Shown in pieces: positions 45,240-55,271 of a stretch of 64,000 nucleotides of DNA (position 1 is the stretch's first letter; each line of letters begins with the position of its first letter). The position numbers and the translations under genes were made by a program. The notes under the pieces were generated by a model that had not been told where the DNA came from, searched no databases, and worked only from the letters and a program-made list of their open reading frames with translations. This stretch comes from Trachythela sp. YZ-2020 (Eukaryota > Cnidaria > Anthozoa > Malacalcyonacea > Clavulariidae), in contig JADLSH010000110.1 in the NCBI GenBank assembly GCA_016169945.1, positions 1,406,001-1,470,000 on the forward strand, written 5' to 3'.

Positions 45240-47590
45240 TACAGAAAGCTAGTAGGAATATCCGCCGATAGCGGAAATTTACCAACATCCGAATCTTAAC
45301 TCGGAAATTAATGTTGAATTGCCTTCTTTTTGCAATTTCAATTGTCCTTTTCATGTTTTTGGGTACTTCAGTCACAGATTTGTTAGCAATTAGATTTGGA
45401 AATGCACATACACGAAGATAAGCAATAAGATCGTGAAAAGATTATAACCAACTAGCAATCCATAATCCGGCCCAAAAGGTTTGATGAATCCGCGATCCAC
45501 CGTCTTTGTGGGATCCGCGGATCCAAAAATAATATTGACGGGATAGCCTCACGATTATATCATTAGATATTTTAAAATATACTTTTATCTAAAAATTTTT
45601 GTCATGAATTCTTGTTTTATATGTACTTGTATAAGCGGATGACGTTGAGTTTACTTCGTTTGCGTTTGCGGCTGCTAATTTGCAACTTATCTTGTTCTAA
45701 ATTTCTTCTTTTAATTTCCTAAGGCAGCAGCAGGGGTCAGAAGTGAAAAATCCGCCTTCTTTGCTCTGTCCGTAGAGCTTAAAGAGGGCATAAACTTGGC
45801 CGCCAGGTTACGAACAAAGCGATTACGTATTTGCATAAAATATACTTTAATGACCCTCTACATGCTCACTGTTCACTGATTTTGCGGTTGAATATGCGCT
45901 TGGATTTGGTCAAAAAGCCACTTGTTCGTTGACTTCATTTTCAACTTGTTGTGGCAAGACTATACTGGAATATCATTTGGGACTTGAGCTTCTTCTGTCA
46001 TGACTGAACTACTTGCCGGGCAGAGCGTTTAACAAACTGATCCCGACCTATTGATATCTCATTGTTTTATATCCAATGTTACGCATTACCGCATCTAGAA
46101 TAGCCAATAACCTACACCACATCAGGCTTTATGTGCCTGTATCAAAAAGGCTTATTATATGTTTGTTCAGTACAAAATCCATCTTGTCCAGTATTTCCAA
46201 CAAAAGAAGAAACTGGACAACAAAATTGTCCAGCTCTTGGATAGAAATTTTCTCGATTTTAATACCAAATCCTTCTTCTTCTGTCATGACTGAACTACTT
46301 ACCGGGCAGAGCGTTTAACAAACTGACGGAAATCTGTAGGGGGTTTGATTTACTGCATTTCAAACGCAACTTTACCTTTTGATATACTCCATCTAGTCAT
46401 CTAAACAGTCTGAACTTTTAGCATAAAAGTAAGATTCTCATCTTCTCGACATTCGCTAAAGTCAAAATTTTAAAGTAACTTCTTTTATGGGCTTTCATTA
46501 TTTTCGTGTTTCCTTTGTGGAATAATTCAGTTTTCTTGTTATACAATACCAGCTATCTTTTTGTTTTAAGCCTATTAATGAATGGAAAATGTAGAATATT
46601 CCTCACGCGAAAGGCCGAATAGCGTCATCCACAGTATGCAGGCGTTCGTAAGCCGGAAAGAAAGAGTTTTAAAAAGAGTATCTGGAAATGTATTTCAAAA
46701 TACTGGTTGGTGAACAAAATTTCTAGCTACGTTATACGTCACTATCATTTGCCTAATGAGTAACGTCCTTGTGCACAAAGCATGAGTAGTATTATGATTG
46801 CCGATCTTCTCTTTATATGCAGAGACGTAAGTGCGTTTGATAAGCTATTAATACAACGCATTACTCAATTAGAGTGAAGTTTTACAGTGAAGTTTTACAG
46901 TGAAGTTTTACAGTGACGAATATGTTTTACAATGTATGCAATTGCAGATTTGTAATCTCGGCAAGGAAGAATGTAAACGAAAATATATATACGTTTTTGC
47001 AGTTTTGACGGTTCTTTCAAACGGAAATGTGAACAAACAGAAGAAGGCGACTGACTAGTCTGACTACATAAATTATTCAAAACAACACGGACGTAATTGC
47101 TGCAAACAATTTGTGAAATAATTACACTTTTCATATACAAATTACTTACAGGATTAGTGTCAGGGTCATGCATTGCGGGCTTTTGTCATTGTTTTTATTT
47201 TACCCAACAGTAACAAATAACGATAAAAATACCTTGTTTGACATATTTCCTATAAAATTGAGATGAAATGAGGAAGGGTTATCAAGGGATGGTTTATATT
47301 TATATGACGGATTGTAACATCGTTTCCAGATCTTCTCGTCTAGTCGGCCCGAAAAAGGGCCTCCTCGCACTAATGTTTGTAACAAATTATCATCATCATT
47401 ATTCATTTTATTGGCTCATAGGGTATACATGTGATTTATATTTTAAATTTAACTGGATGCGAAGCTCATTAGCATTCGTGATTTCTCATTTTACCGAAAT
47501 CGTCTGCCATCCTGGGTGGACCAAAACACCCTGATTTAGCTTGTGGTATAGATCTAGATCACTTATTATGGATACATGCATGTTTTTTTT
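45240..47590. other. Stretch without a supported gene, with small repeats
   Basis: It contains a direct repeat (cttctgtcatgactgaacta, then gggcagagcgtttaacaaac) at about 45,993-46,042 and 46,278-46,326, and a 14-bp tandem repeat gtgaagttttacag three times at 46,873-46,917. Open frames on either strand lack motifs. Confidence 0.55.
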
Positions 47591-47593
47591 TAC

Positions 47594-47799
47594 CTGTGTG
47601 TTTACCATAATTCAAAATGTAAGCATCCCTTTCTTTTCCAACAGAAAATGATCCATAAACTGTACATGCAGTCTCGTTTTTAAAACTTTGAAAATCCACT
47701 GGAGTGGACGTCATATCACATGTGACTTGGAAAGCTCCTAGGCCGTCCAGATCGATTTTGTAAACGCCTGTGGTTGTTTTGTCTGATTTGTATGATTTG
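47594..47799 (-). pseudogene. Isolated fibrinogen-like domain exon
   Basis: The minus strand has a good acceptor (tttcattgtatttttgcag) and a donor (acacag|gtaaaa). The exon encodes KSDKTTTGVYKIDLDGLGAF, then QVTCDMTSTP, then VYGSFSVGKERDAYILNYG. The first part is the N-terminal strand region of fibrinogen-like C-terminal domains (TTSGVYxIDPDGxGxFxVxCDM). The second resembles a later strand (YxxFSVGxExxxYxLxVxGYSG), but the tryptophan-containing segment between them (GGWTVFQRR-type) is missing. I found no neighbouring exon with the calcium-binding or NCA...W part. It may be a relic, or one exon of a fast-evolving lectin gene. Confidence 0.5.
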
Positions 47800-48169
47800 C
47801 TGCAAAAATACAATGAAATCAGTAAACAATTATTGGATGAAGTTTTTGTAATATCCGGAATTGTCAAGGTCATGTTGAGTCGTATGCTTTTTTCTTGTTT
47901 CTTGCTTGTATGTTCCTTTATTGTATGTAAAATTACCGTTTGCTATAAAATTACATACCGCGAGATCAACCACAGACATTCGGCTACCTGAAAGTTGCAT
48001 GATTGCATTATTTAATTGTATGTTCTTACTCTTTTTCAACCTCATCTTCACCTCAACCTAATTTCAGCTCAACCCAACCTCAACCTAACCTCATCCTATC
48101 CTCAATCTAACCTAACCTCAACTTAACGAATATGAAAATTTTCCTAATTTGTTGATGGGTTCCCCTGTT

Positions 48170-48510
48170 ATTTCGACTCCACCTCTCAGTGCACTCTCCA
48201 TTTTCATGCCTTCACGTCTTAGGGTAGCAGGATCCCAAGACATCTTCAGTGCTTCTTCCCGTATCTTGCCTTTCACCTCTAAGGCTGCGGGTTCAAGTCT
48301 CAGTGAGAACTTTCTCAATGCGACTCGGTCCTCAAGTGAAAAGAGTAAAGTCAACGCTCTGCCGAAAGTCGTGGGTTTTCTCCGGGTACTCCGGTTTCCT
48401 CCCACAGGGAAAGTTGACAGGGTGGGTTAGGTAAAAGGGCCCACAGTAATTGGCATATGCTGTTGTGGTGACCCTGCCCTAGTTGGCGAAGCTAAATAAA
48501 TAAATAAAAA
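48170..48510 (+). repeat. SINE-like repeat with A-rich tail
   Basis: The segment carries a B-box-like gggttcaagtctc at 48,289-48,301, the ttttctccgggtactccggt core and an end of gcgaagctaaataaataaat followed by A's. It is preceded by a cctcaacctaacctcaac-type simple repeat (48,045-48,125). It is likely a tRNA-derived SINE; the A box was not clearly found. Confidence 0.55.
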
Positions 48511-48747
48511 CACCATAACAGGTCAACTGATTATTTATACATTATACAACTTCCAACACCACAGAATGGCTATTTTTCCTTAATTCCTTAATTCTCTTTC
48601 TTTTGTCAAAAATGATACTTATTAAAATATAATACCAATATCTGGCAATATCGTAAAGATTGTTGCTTTCTGTAGAGACAATGGACAATTGACGATTTTC
48701 GCAATGGTTTGTCCTTTTCCTTGGTGTTTGTGATCGAGATAGATAGA

Positions 48748-48965
48748 AATTCCGTGTCGGAAGTTTCGAAATATATCTGGACATTGAAAGAAAACAATAA
48801 GGATTTCAGTATTAATTGGCAAATTTTAAAACATTCTAATTCGTACACGGGAGGATCAAAACGATGCAATTTATGTTTAGAAAAAAAATAATTGTATTTT
48901 GAAAGAAAAAAACAAGATTTGTTTAATCAGCAAAAGAGTTGAAATAATTTCACGGTGTCGTCATC
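48748..48965 (+). pseudogene. Penelope GIY-YIG C-terminal fragment 1
   Basis: It reads SEVSKYIWTLKENNKDFSIN, WQILKHSNSYTGGSKRCNLC (the conserved RCNLCL motif), then after a frameshift ISRCRHRNKFRLN. This is the C-terminal part of GIY-YIG Penelope elements (SKYIW...WxIL...RCNLCLxEK...CRHRNKF). The first half of the domain is missing. Confidence 0.75.
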
Positions 48966-49074
48966 GTAACAAATTTCGCTTAAACACTGCAACCAAAGCC
49001 ATGAATGCACACATTGTCTCCCACATATACCCCCACGTTCCGGCAGGAAGCATATAAGCGGTCATTTCTTTCGA

Positions 49075-49133
49075 TACTTGTCACTGCCTGATGATTCTTT
49101 TACAGATGAAACAGCCTGTTGTAGACCAGTTTT
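49075..49133 (+). ncRNA. Hammerhead-like motif, class 2, copy 1 (weakened)
   Basis: It has the core ctgatga (49,088-49,094), then ttct/agat arms, then gatgaaac and a ca(gcc)tg stem III. Stem I is ctgc/gtag with one G-U pair. Relative to the copy at 54,401, the outer stem (acttgt / accagt) is damaged. The class is described at 54,401-54,456. Confidence 0.4.
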
Positions 49134-49480
49134 GAGGTAAGCGAAAATCTATAATTTGCTCTAACTATATGTTGGCGAGCACTCTTTGCGTTTCGTGGAC
49201 CTAAACTTACACGTATATATATATATATATATGGCGTGTCTGCAGATTTGCAGATTTGACTATATATGCCTACTATGCTTACTATTTGACTATATATGCT
49301 CCTTCACTTGTGTTGTTGAGCACTCTGTGAGGTTAATTGGTGGCTAATAAGCTATAATGCAAAAGCTCACTTCCCTTGTGGTCGTTTGAGCACTCTGGCC
49401 CCAAGACACTTCACGCATGTCTGGATGCGCATGTGTCTGAGTATTGTATCACATGCGCTTGGTGAGGGCAAGAGTATGGT

Positions 49481-49489
49481 CTATAAATA
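49481..49489 (+). promoter_or_regulatory. TATA-like box upstream of the hammerhead ribozyme
   Basis: ctataaata lies about 35 nt upstream of the ribozyme's first stem at 49,522. Transcription starting about 25-30 nt downstream would begin just before the ribozyme. The minus-strand copies have the matching position: tgtataaatacgaagtcact upstream of 54,618 and tctataaatacgaagtcact upstream of 54,900. Confidence 0.5.
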
Positions 49490-49521
49490 CGAAGTCACTC
49501 GCATCTAGACTGCGTTACAAG

Positions 49522-49565
49522 CTGCACTGACGAGCCGTTGAACGGCGAAACATGCATGTCTGCAG
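49522..49565 (+). ncRNA. Hammerhead ribozyme (type I), copy 1
   Basis: A 44-nt motif fits the hammerhead secondary structure at every required position. Stem I is ctgca/tgcag (5 bp) at the open end. The core ctgacga is C3-U4-G5-A6-N7-G8-A9. Stem II is gccg/cggc with loop ttgaa. Then comes gaa(a), a short stem III a-c-a/t-g-t with loop tgca, and the cleavage triplet gtc before the second strand of stem I. Stem I being open makes it type I, as described for Penelope-like elements and retrozymes. The same 44 nt occur twice on the minus strand at 54.6-54.9 kb. Confidence 0.9.
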
Positions 49566-49799
49566 ATTTGACTATATATATATATATATATAAGCTTTTG
49601 TAACGTGTTGTTTCCAGGATCCATACAGTGATAAATTTTCTGGAAGTGATTCTTGGTCAACGTACCTGGGCTCAAGGTTTCATTGCAGTTATGGTGATGT
49701 AACCTATTCTTCCTATCTTTATTTGCATAATCTATCAATAACACTTTATGGGTTAAAACAGTAAAACATGCAACATTGCATAAATCAAACCTATTTTTA

Positions 49800-50220
49800 C
49801 TGCTGGCCTGGTACTAACGTCATTAAGCTAAATCAAATTCTTGGAAACAATACATACATAGGTATGATGGCGACTACTTTTAAGGAAAGATATCGAAATC
49901 ACAAGAAATCTATCAATATTCGTAGATATGAAAAGGATACGAAGCTGTCGATGTACATCTGGGAATTAAAGAGAAATTATAGAGATTTTCCTAATAAAAT
50001 AGTCTATATATATTCTGAAGCATGCAGGCGCATACTCATCTGGCACAAGGCGTTGCAACCTCTGCATCGAAGAAAAACTTTGTATAATGGAGGCAGAGGA
50101 ATATAAAGTATTGAACAAAAGACCCGAGATATTCGCGAAATGCCGCCATCGCGAGAAATTCTGGACGGGAAAGTTTGAGCGCGCGCGCGAACAGTGACGG
50201 TGCACGTCAGCAAACATCGA
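49800..50220 (+). pseudogene. Penelope GIY-YIG fragment 2
   Basis: It reads GNNTYIGMMATTFKERYRNH (YIG half and catalytic Arg), KKSINIRRYEKDTKLSMYIW, then in the next frames ACAYSSGTRRCNLCIEEKLC, IMEAEEYKVLNKRPEIFAKC and RHREKFW. The order is the complete C-terminal half of a Penelope endonuclease. It has at least one frameshift (near 50,000). Upstream polymerase sequence is missing. Confidence 0.8.
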
Positions 50221-50403
50221 TCACGCCATCATTAACGAACTGAATTTAATCGCCTGAAGATTGTCACTGAAAGTGACATGAAACTTGAAGTAGCGATAGA
50301 TTAATTCATTTTAAGATAACAAAATTATTCGCTCTGCTAAATATTTGTGGTAATATTTGTAGTGAGCACTCTTTTGTCTATAACGAAAAAACAAGATTGT
50401 CTA

Positions 50404-50427
50404 TGTATATATATATATATATATATA
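50404..50427. repeat. (TA)n microsatellite
   Basis: An uninterrupted alternating TA run. Similar TA runs border the Penelope-tail pieces at about 49,210-49,232, 49,575-49,592, 54,541-54,567, 55,133-55,147 and 55,160-55,175. Confidence 0.9.
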
Positions 50428-50734
50428 AATAAATTAGTACTTCGATAATTTCTATCAGACAGTGCTCAATACTATTGTAGAGCGGTGATATTAATAAGGT
50501 TCGGAGTCTTTAAATTCTTGGTTGATTCATTTATTACTATTGTTTCGTGAGGTTCAAAGATGATTACTGAATGAATATAACAGTTGAGTGCGCGCGGAGT
50601 TTATTCACCTGGGACTAATTGTATCTCAACAATGACTTCTTCCTATGCCTACATGATGATACGAGTTCGTTCCTTTGTTAAGTGTACATCGATATGGCTG
50701 GTAAATAATGACATATTTCTCTCTGAGGCACAAA

Positions 50735-51170
50735 TTACATCGTTTGCTTGCACTGTTGTAAGATTTTGCTTTCGTGGTTTACATTATTGTCTTTGAGAGT
50801 CCAAACGTGTTTACTCAGTTCTGTTGAGTTTCTCAAAGATGGGTTCCGGAATGAGGCGGTGTGGTTTCTGTATCTAGTTTTAAATTCATTATCAGTGAGG
50901 CCTACGTATGTTTCACACGTGTTGTTATCTTTGCGTTTTACACATGCTTGATATACCACAGCCGATTGAAGGCATTTTCCGCGAAGGGGGCATTTCTTCT
51001 TGTCACGGCAATTACATGACTTATTGCTTTCTTCGTCTTCAGGCTTGTTGTTGTTGTCGTTGTGGTCCATTAGATCGCGCGCACTCAAATGTTATATTCA
51101 TTCAGTAATCACTCCTGACGAGTGAGGTCTTTGTTTACGCGAAATTTGTTACGATGACGACATCGTGAAA
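50735..51170 (-). pseudogene. Penelope GIY-YIG fragment 3
   Basis: The minus-strand frame reads CNCRDKKKCPLRGKCLQSAV (Cys cluster before the domain), VVYQACVKRKDNNTCETYVG (GIY-YIG), LTDNEFKTRYRNHTASFRNP (catalytic Arg) and STELSKHVWTLKDNNV. The Cys cluster and both halves of the catalytic motif are present, making it the best-preserved endonuclease in this cluster. It is abutted at about 51,130-51,200 by an inverted piece of the C-terminal CRHRNKF region. Confidence 0.8.
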
Positions 51171-51290
51171 TTATTACGCGTAACAAATTTCGCGTAAACA
51201 ACGCAAACAAAGCCATGCATGCACACATTGTCTCCCACACACACTCCCACGCTCCGGCAGGAAGCATATAATTACACACTTTATTTAAAG

Positions 51291-54200
51291 ACGCTAGCCC
51301 CGACAACTATGTAAAAGTTGATTTCCACGGGAGGCGTCAATATAAAAATATTACATAGTAAAAAAAGGAAGGATATAAAGAGGACATGCAACTATATACA
51401 TAAATTATATACATTATCAAAACTGAGAAATGAAGGCTACTGAAGATTACGGTGTGTCCCAGGTAGAGATATGACTTGGTTATTAACATCGAATATTTTG
51501 TTTGATACAATTTTTAAACGAGAAAACTGATTGAGCTAGCTTAGCTTCAAGCGGGAGGTCATTCCACATAAAAGCCCCGCTGTATTTAAAGCTTCTTTTA
51601 AGAAATTCTCTTTTTGGCTTAGGAAGGGCCAGATCGGTTTGGGAATTTCTAAGATTATAATTATTTTGTAAAGTATTCCTACTTAAGAATGAATCTTTCA
51701 GCAGCACTATTGCTCAAGACTTTATATACGAATGTAGCCTTAGATAAGTACCATCGTGTTTCCAAATTTTCCCAGTCAAGAGATCGGAGAACGTCAGCAG
51801 ATCTAATTCATAACTGGCGCCAGTTATTATTCTGGCGGCCCGATTTTGGAACTTTTGTAATTTATCTCTCAGGGTTTTGTTACAGGTGCCCCAAAGAGGA
51901 GAGCAGTAATCGAAATAAGGCTGTACGAGAGCATTATAAATTGATATCAAAGTGTTTGCAGGAACATAGGGCTTAATACGCCTCAGAACCCCAATGCCAG
52001 CCCCGACTTTTTGCAAACCATTTCAATATGGTCGTCCCAACTCAATGTTTCATCAAGTTTAACTCCCAAACACGGGATTGAATGCACTCTAGGAATCAGT
52101 TGGTCATTAATCATTACGGGAAGATCATTGTCAATTTTAGCAAGGTTGTGATAGGATCCGACATACATTAATTTAGTTTTTGTTGAATGATGTTGCAGTT
52201 TGTTTTTGACGAGCCATTGACTAACATTGTTTAAGTCATGATTTAAATTAGCATTCAGTTCTGTACAGTCTTGCAGAAGAAAATATCTGTGAATCATCAG
52301 CATATAAACAAGGGTTGTCTTCTCAAGACAATCAGGCAAATCATTTATATAAAGTAAGAACAATAGGGGGCCCAATATGGATCCTTGAGGAACCCCACAT
52401 ACAATCCTTTTGGAGCTGACATTTCGCCATTAACAAATGACATCTGTTCCTGTCAGAAAGATAGGACTCGAACAGATTTAATTCAATATTTGAAATCCCA
52501 AATTGTTCTTTCATTTTAGAATGTTATGATTAATAGAGTCAAAAGCTGATATCAACAAAAACAACACCATTCAATTCACCATTGTCCATGCTCTCATACC
52601 ATGCATCACACATCTGAATGAGAGCTGCCAGAGTAGAATTTTTATGAACCCAAATTGATGTTTAGAGAGTAGAGAATTGGCGTTCAGAAATTCATATAAT
52701 TGATTAAAACGGATCTCTCAAAAATTTTACTAATAATTGGTAAGATTGATATTGGGCGATAATTCTCGCATTTTTTCTATCTTCTGACTTATAAATGGGT
52801 ATAACCAAGCCTTCTTCCAATCATCTATGTAGACACCGGATTTGATACAGAGATTAAAAATCCACGTTAGAGAAGGGCTAATTATTTCAGCTGAGATTTT
52901 AAGTACCCTTGCGGGATAGAATCAAGGCCAGTCGATTTTGATGATTTAAGATTACTTAACAAAAGAAATACTTCGTTTTCACTAATTTCAGACAGGGTAA
53001 ATAGAGTCTCTGGACTAGTGACGGGACTTTCTGATTCTGACAAGTCCGTGGCGTCGGGGTCAATTTCAGCAGATAATTTTGGCCCAATGCTCACAAAGAA
53101 GTCGTTAAAGGCCTCAGCTATCAGTAAATTATCAGAAACAATAGTATCGCCTATTATTAATTGGGAATGTTGTTTGATTTGTAATTCTTACCCAAAGGTG
53201 ATTAATATGGTGCCAACTTTGTTTGAGATCTTTGGTCTGAGCACAAACCTCAAATTTGTCAAAATAACTCTTTTTGGATTTATACAATTCAGAGTTAACT
53301 TTATTGCGAGTGTCTTTGTATTTCGACCAGTGTAATTGGGAATTAAATTTCACTGCTTTCTTTTTGTGAAAATCTCTTGCTCTCATCAGATTTTTATATT
53401 TGGAGTAATCCACGGAAGTGAGTTACCTCGGGTTCTCATGCATCTAAATGGTGCATGTCGGTCAATATTTGCAAGTAAAATGATTTCCATAAATGCCAAC
53501 AAGAGTTTGGGTTAGCATATTGTGTCACATTTTCCCATGGTATCTGTGATAGGTCATTAAGGAAGTCCGTAGCGTTGAAATTTTTAAAGTTACGGACATA
53601 TCTTACACTTTGTCGAGATTTTGGAGTAAAAAATTTTCTAACGGTAAAAATCAAACTGTGATCGGATATACCAAGATGAATAACTCCGGATTTTGTAATA
53701 TTTTCTTTCTTATTAGTAAAAATCAAATCGATCAAGGTTGCTGACGTTCTCGTAACCCTTGTGGGTTCGTTAATTAACTGCTCAAATTGGTAGATGCATG
53801 AAAGAAATAGCAGCCTACGCGTGTGAGCATCAGGGGGAGACTTACTAACATCACAATTTAGATCACCCATAAGTAATAATTCTTTGTTTTCCAAGTCACA
53901 TCTTCTCAGAAAATTTTCGAAATCATCAAACAAGCGAGTAACTGAGCCAGGGGGTCTATACCATGTAGATACTAAGAATGGCTTACTGCATGGTCTACTA
54001 ATTTCAACACATAATATTTCCAGCGAGCATGCCGTTAGTAAGTCATTCCGTTCGCTAAAGGGAATAGTCTCCCGAATATACATCAATACACCGCCTCCGT
54101 AACCGTTGCGATCTTTTCGAATTAGTTGAAAACCGCTAATGTTTATTTCGTCGTCCGAAACCGACTCGTCAATTTTAGTTTCATTGATAGAAAGGATATC

Positions 54201-54377
54201 TAAGGAATTATTTAGCATAATTACTCGAAGTTCATCAATGTGCTTAGATAGGCTATTAATATTTAAGCATGCGATTTTTAACCCTTTCAAATTACTTAAG
54301 TCATTAAGGGAGAATTGATTATTATTATTAACATCACTACTTATCTCGAATGGGTCACACCAAGGTTCAGCGGTCAT
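51291..54377 (-). mobile_element. Near-complete CR1-like LINE inserted in a Penelope tail
   Basis: On the minus strand, in order: an intact endonuclease frame (54,377-53,436), RARDFHKKKAVKFN / SKYKDTRNKVNSELYKSKKS (53,413-53,132), NEVFLLLSNLKSSKSTGLDS (53,094-52,882), a degraded central polymerase, GPLLFLLYINDLPDC (motif B/C region near 52,370), KLMYVGSYHNLAKIDNDLPV, GAGIGVLRRIKPYVPANTLI, YFDYCSPLWGTCNKTLRDKL and RSFKYSGAFMWNDLPLEAKL near the 3' end. The flanks gcaggaagcatata (left) and agcggtcatttctttcgata (right) are contiguous in the uninterrupted Penelope tail at 49,040-49,075, so the insertion point is known. Confidence 0.85.
53436..54377 (-). CDS. LINE endonuclease (APE-type) domain, open frame of 313 codons
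   Basis: This is the first part of the LINE protein. It contains GLKIACLNINSLSKHIDELR (N-motif), DILSINETKIDESVSDDEI (catalytic Glu in ETK), GGGVLMYIRETIPF, STWYRPPGS, LLLMGDLNCDVSKS (catalytic GDLN), TLIDLIFTNK (LIDLI motif) and LGISDHSLIF (catalytic SDH). All recognised APE-type active-site motifs are present and uninterrupted. The following parts of the LINE are broken, so the domain is a preserved remnant with no evidence of host use. Confidence 0.85.
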   Translation of the reverse strand: MTAEPWCDPFEISSDVNNNNQFSLNDLSNLKGLKIACLNINSLSKHIDELRVIMLNNSLDILSINETKIDESVSDDEINISGFQLIRKDRNGYGGGVLMYIRETIPFSERNDLLTACSLEILCVEISRPCSKPFLVSTWYRPPGSVTRLFDDFENFLRRCDLENKELLLMGDLNCDVSKSPPDAHTRRLLFLSCIYQFEQLINEPTRVTRTSATLIDLIFTNKKENITKSGVIHLGISDHSLIFTVRKFFTPKSRQSVRYVRNFKNFNATDFLNDLSQIPWENVTQYANPNSCWHLWKSFYLQILTDMHHLDA

Positions 54378-54400
54378 TTCAAGCGGTCATTTCTTTCGAT

Positions 54401-54456
54401 ACTTGTAAACTGCCTGATGATTCTTTTACAGATGAAACAGCCTGTTGCAGACAAGT
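54401..54456 (+). ncRNA. Hammerhead-like motif, class 2
   Basis: The layout is acttgt-aaa-ctgc, ctgatga, ttct-tttac-agat, gaaa, ca-gcc-tg, t, t, gcag-acaagt. Stem I is ctgc/gcag, extended beyond an aaa bulge by acttgt/acaagt. The core ctgatga and gaaa are exact. Stem II has three pairs below a U-U apposition at the base (usually G-C). Stem III is a-c-a/t-g-t with a gcc loop. The residue before cleavage is U (gtt). Diverged copies are at 49,075-49,133 and, inverted, at 55,993-56,040. It fits the hammerhead fold but less ideally than the 44-nt copies, so activity is uncertain. Confidence 0.6.
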
Positions 54457-54539
54457 TTTGAGGTAAGCGAAAATCTATAATTTGCTCTAACTATATGTTG
54501 TCGAGCACTCTTTGCGTTTCGTAGACCTAAACCTACACG

Positions 54540-54570
<31 letters not shown>

Positions 54571-54574
54571 AAAT

Positions 54575-54618
54575 CTGCAGACATGCATGTTTCGCCGTTC
54601 AACGGCTCGTCAGTGCAG
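54575..54618 (-). ncRNA. Hammerhead ribozyme (type I), copy 2
   Basis: It is identical over 44 nt to copy 1, on the minus strand. The predicted cleavage lies between 54,580 and 54,579 (after gtc). Confidence 0.9.
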
Positions 54619-54856
54619 CTTGTAACGCAGTCTAGATGCGAGTGACTTCGTATTTATACACCATACTCTTGCCCTCACCAAGCGCATCTGGTACAATACT
54701 CAGACACATGCGCATCCAGACATGCGTGAAGTGTCTTGGGGCCAGAGTGCTCAAACGACCACAAGGGAAGTGAGCTTTTGCATTATAGCTTATTAGCCAC
54801 CAATTAACCTCACAGAGTGCTCAACAACACAAGTGAAGGAGCATATATAGTCAAAT

Positions 54857-54900
54857 CTGCAGACATGCATGTTTCGCCGTTCAACGGCTCGTCAGTGCAG
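54857..54900 (-). ncRNA. Hammerhead ribozyme (type I), copy 3
   Basis: It is identical over 44 nt to copies 1 and 2. The predicted cleavage lies between 54,862 and 54,861. Its spacing to copy 2 is 282 bp in the same orientation. Confidence 0.9.
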
Positions 54901-55271
54901 CGTGTAACGCAGTCTAGATGCGAGTGACTTCGTATTTATAGACCATACTCTTGCCCTCACCAAGCGCATGTGGTACAATACTCAGACACATGCGCATCCA
55001 GACATGCGTGAAGTGTCTTGGGGCCAGAGTGCTCAAACGACCACAAGGGAAGTGAGCTTTTGCATTATAGCTTATTAGCCACCAATTAACCTCACAGAGT
55101 GCTCAACAACACAAGTGAAGGAGCATGTTATATATATATATATATATGTGACGGAGCTTGTTATATATATATATATAACAAGCTTTTGTAACGTATAGTA
55201 AAGAAAGTGCTCAATGCTTAAAATTCAGTAGAGCGAATGTAAAATTTTTGATTTTACTTAAAATGTTTCTT

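Larger units (their letters stand above)
54575..55126 (-). repeat. Tandem 282-bp ribozyme-containing repeat (retrozyme/Penelope-LTR-like)
   Basis: Two direct units start at 54,575 and 54,857 and agree almost base for base (one copy has ccagc(t/g)tg, catctgg versus catgtgg, atttatacacc versus atttatagacc). Each holds a minus-strand hammerhead, a TATA-like box and the motifs cagagtgctcaacaacacaa and caagcgcatntggtacaata. One further unit in opposite orientation is at about 49,290-49,565. Cleavage at both ribozymes of a minus-strand transcript would release a 282-nt RNA. Confidence 0.85.

Noticed and set aside
48045..48125. Telomere-like cctaacct repeats
   Set aside because: Units are irregular (cctcaacctaacctcatcc) and do not match the animal TTAGGG repeat; it is a simple repeat next to a SINE.
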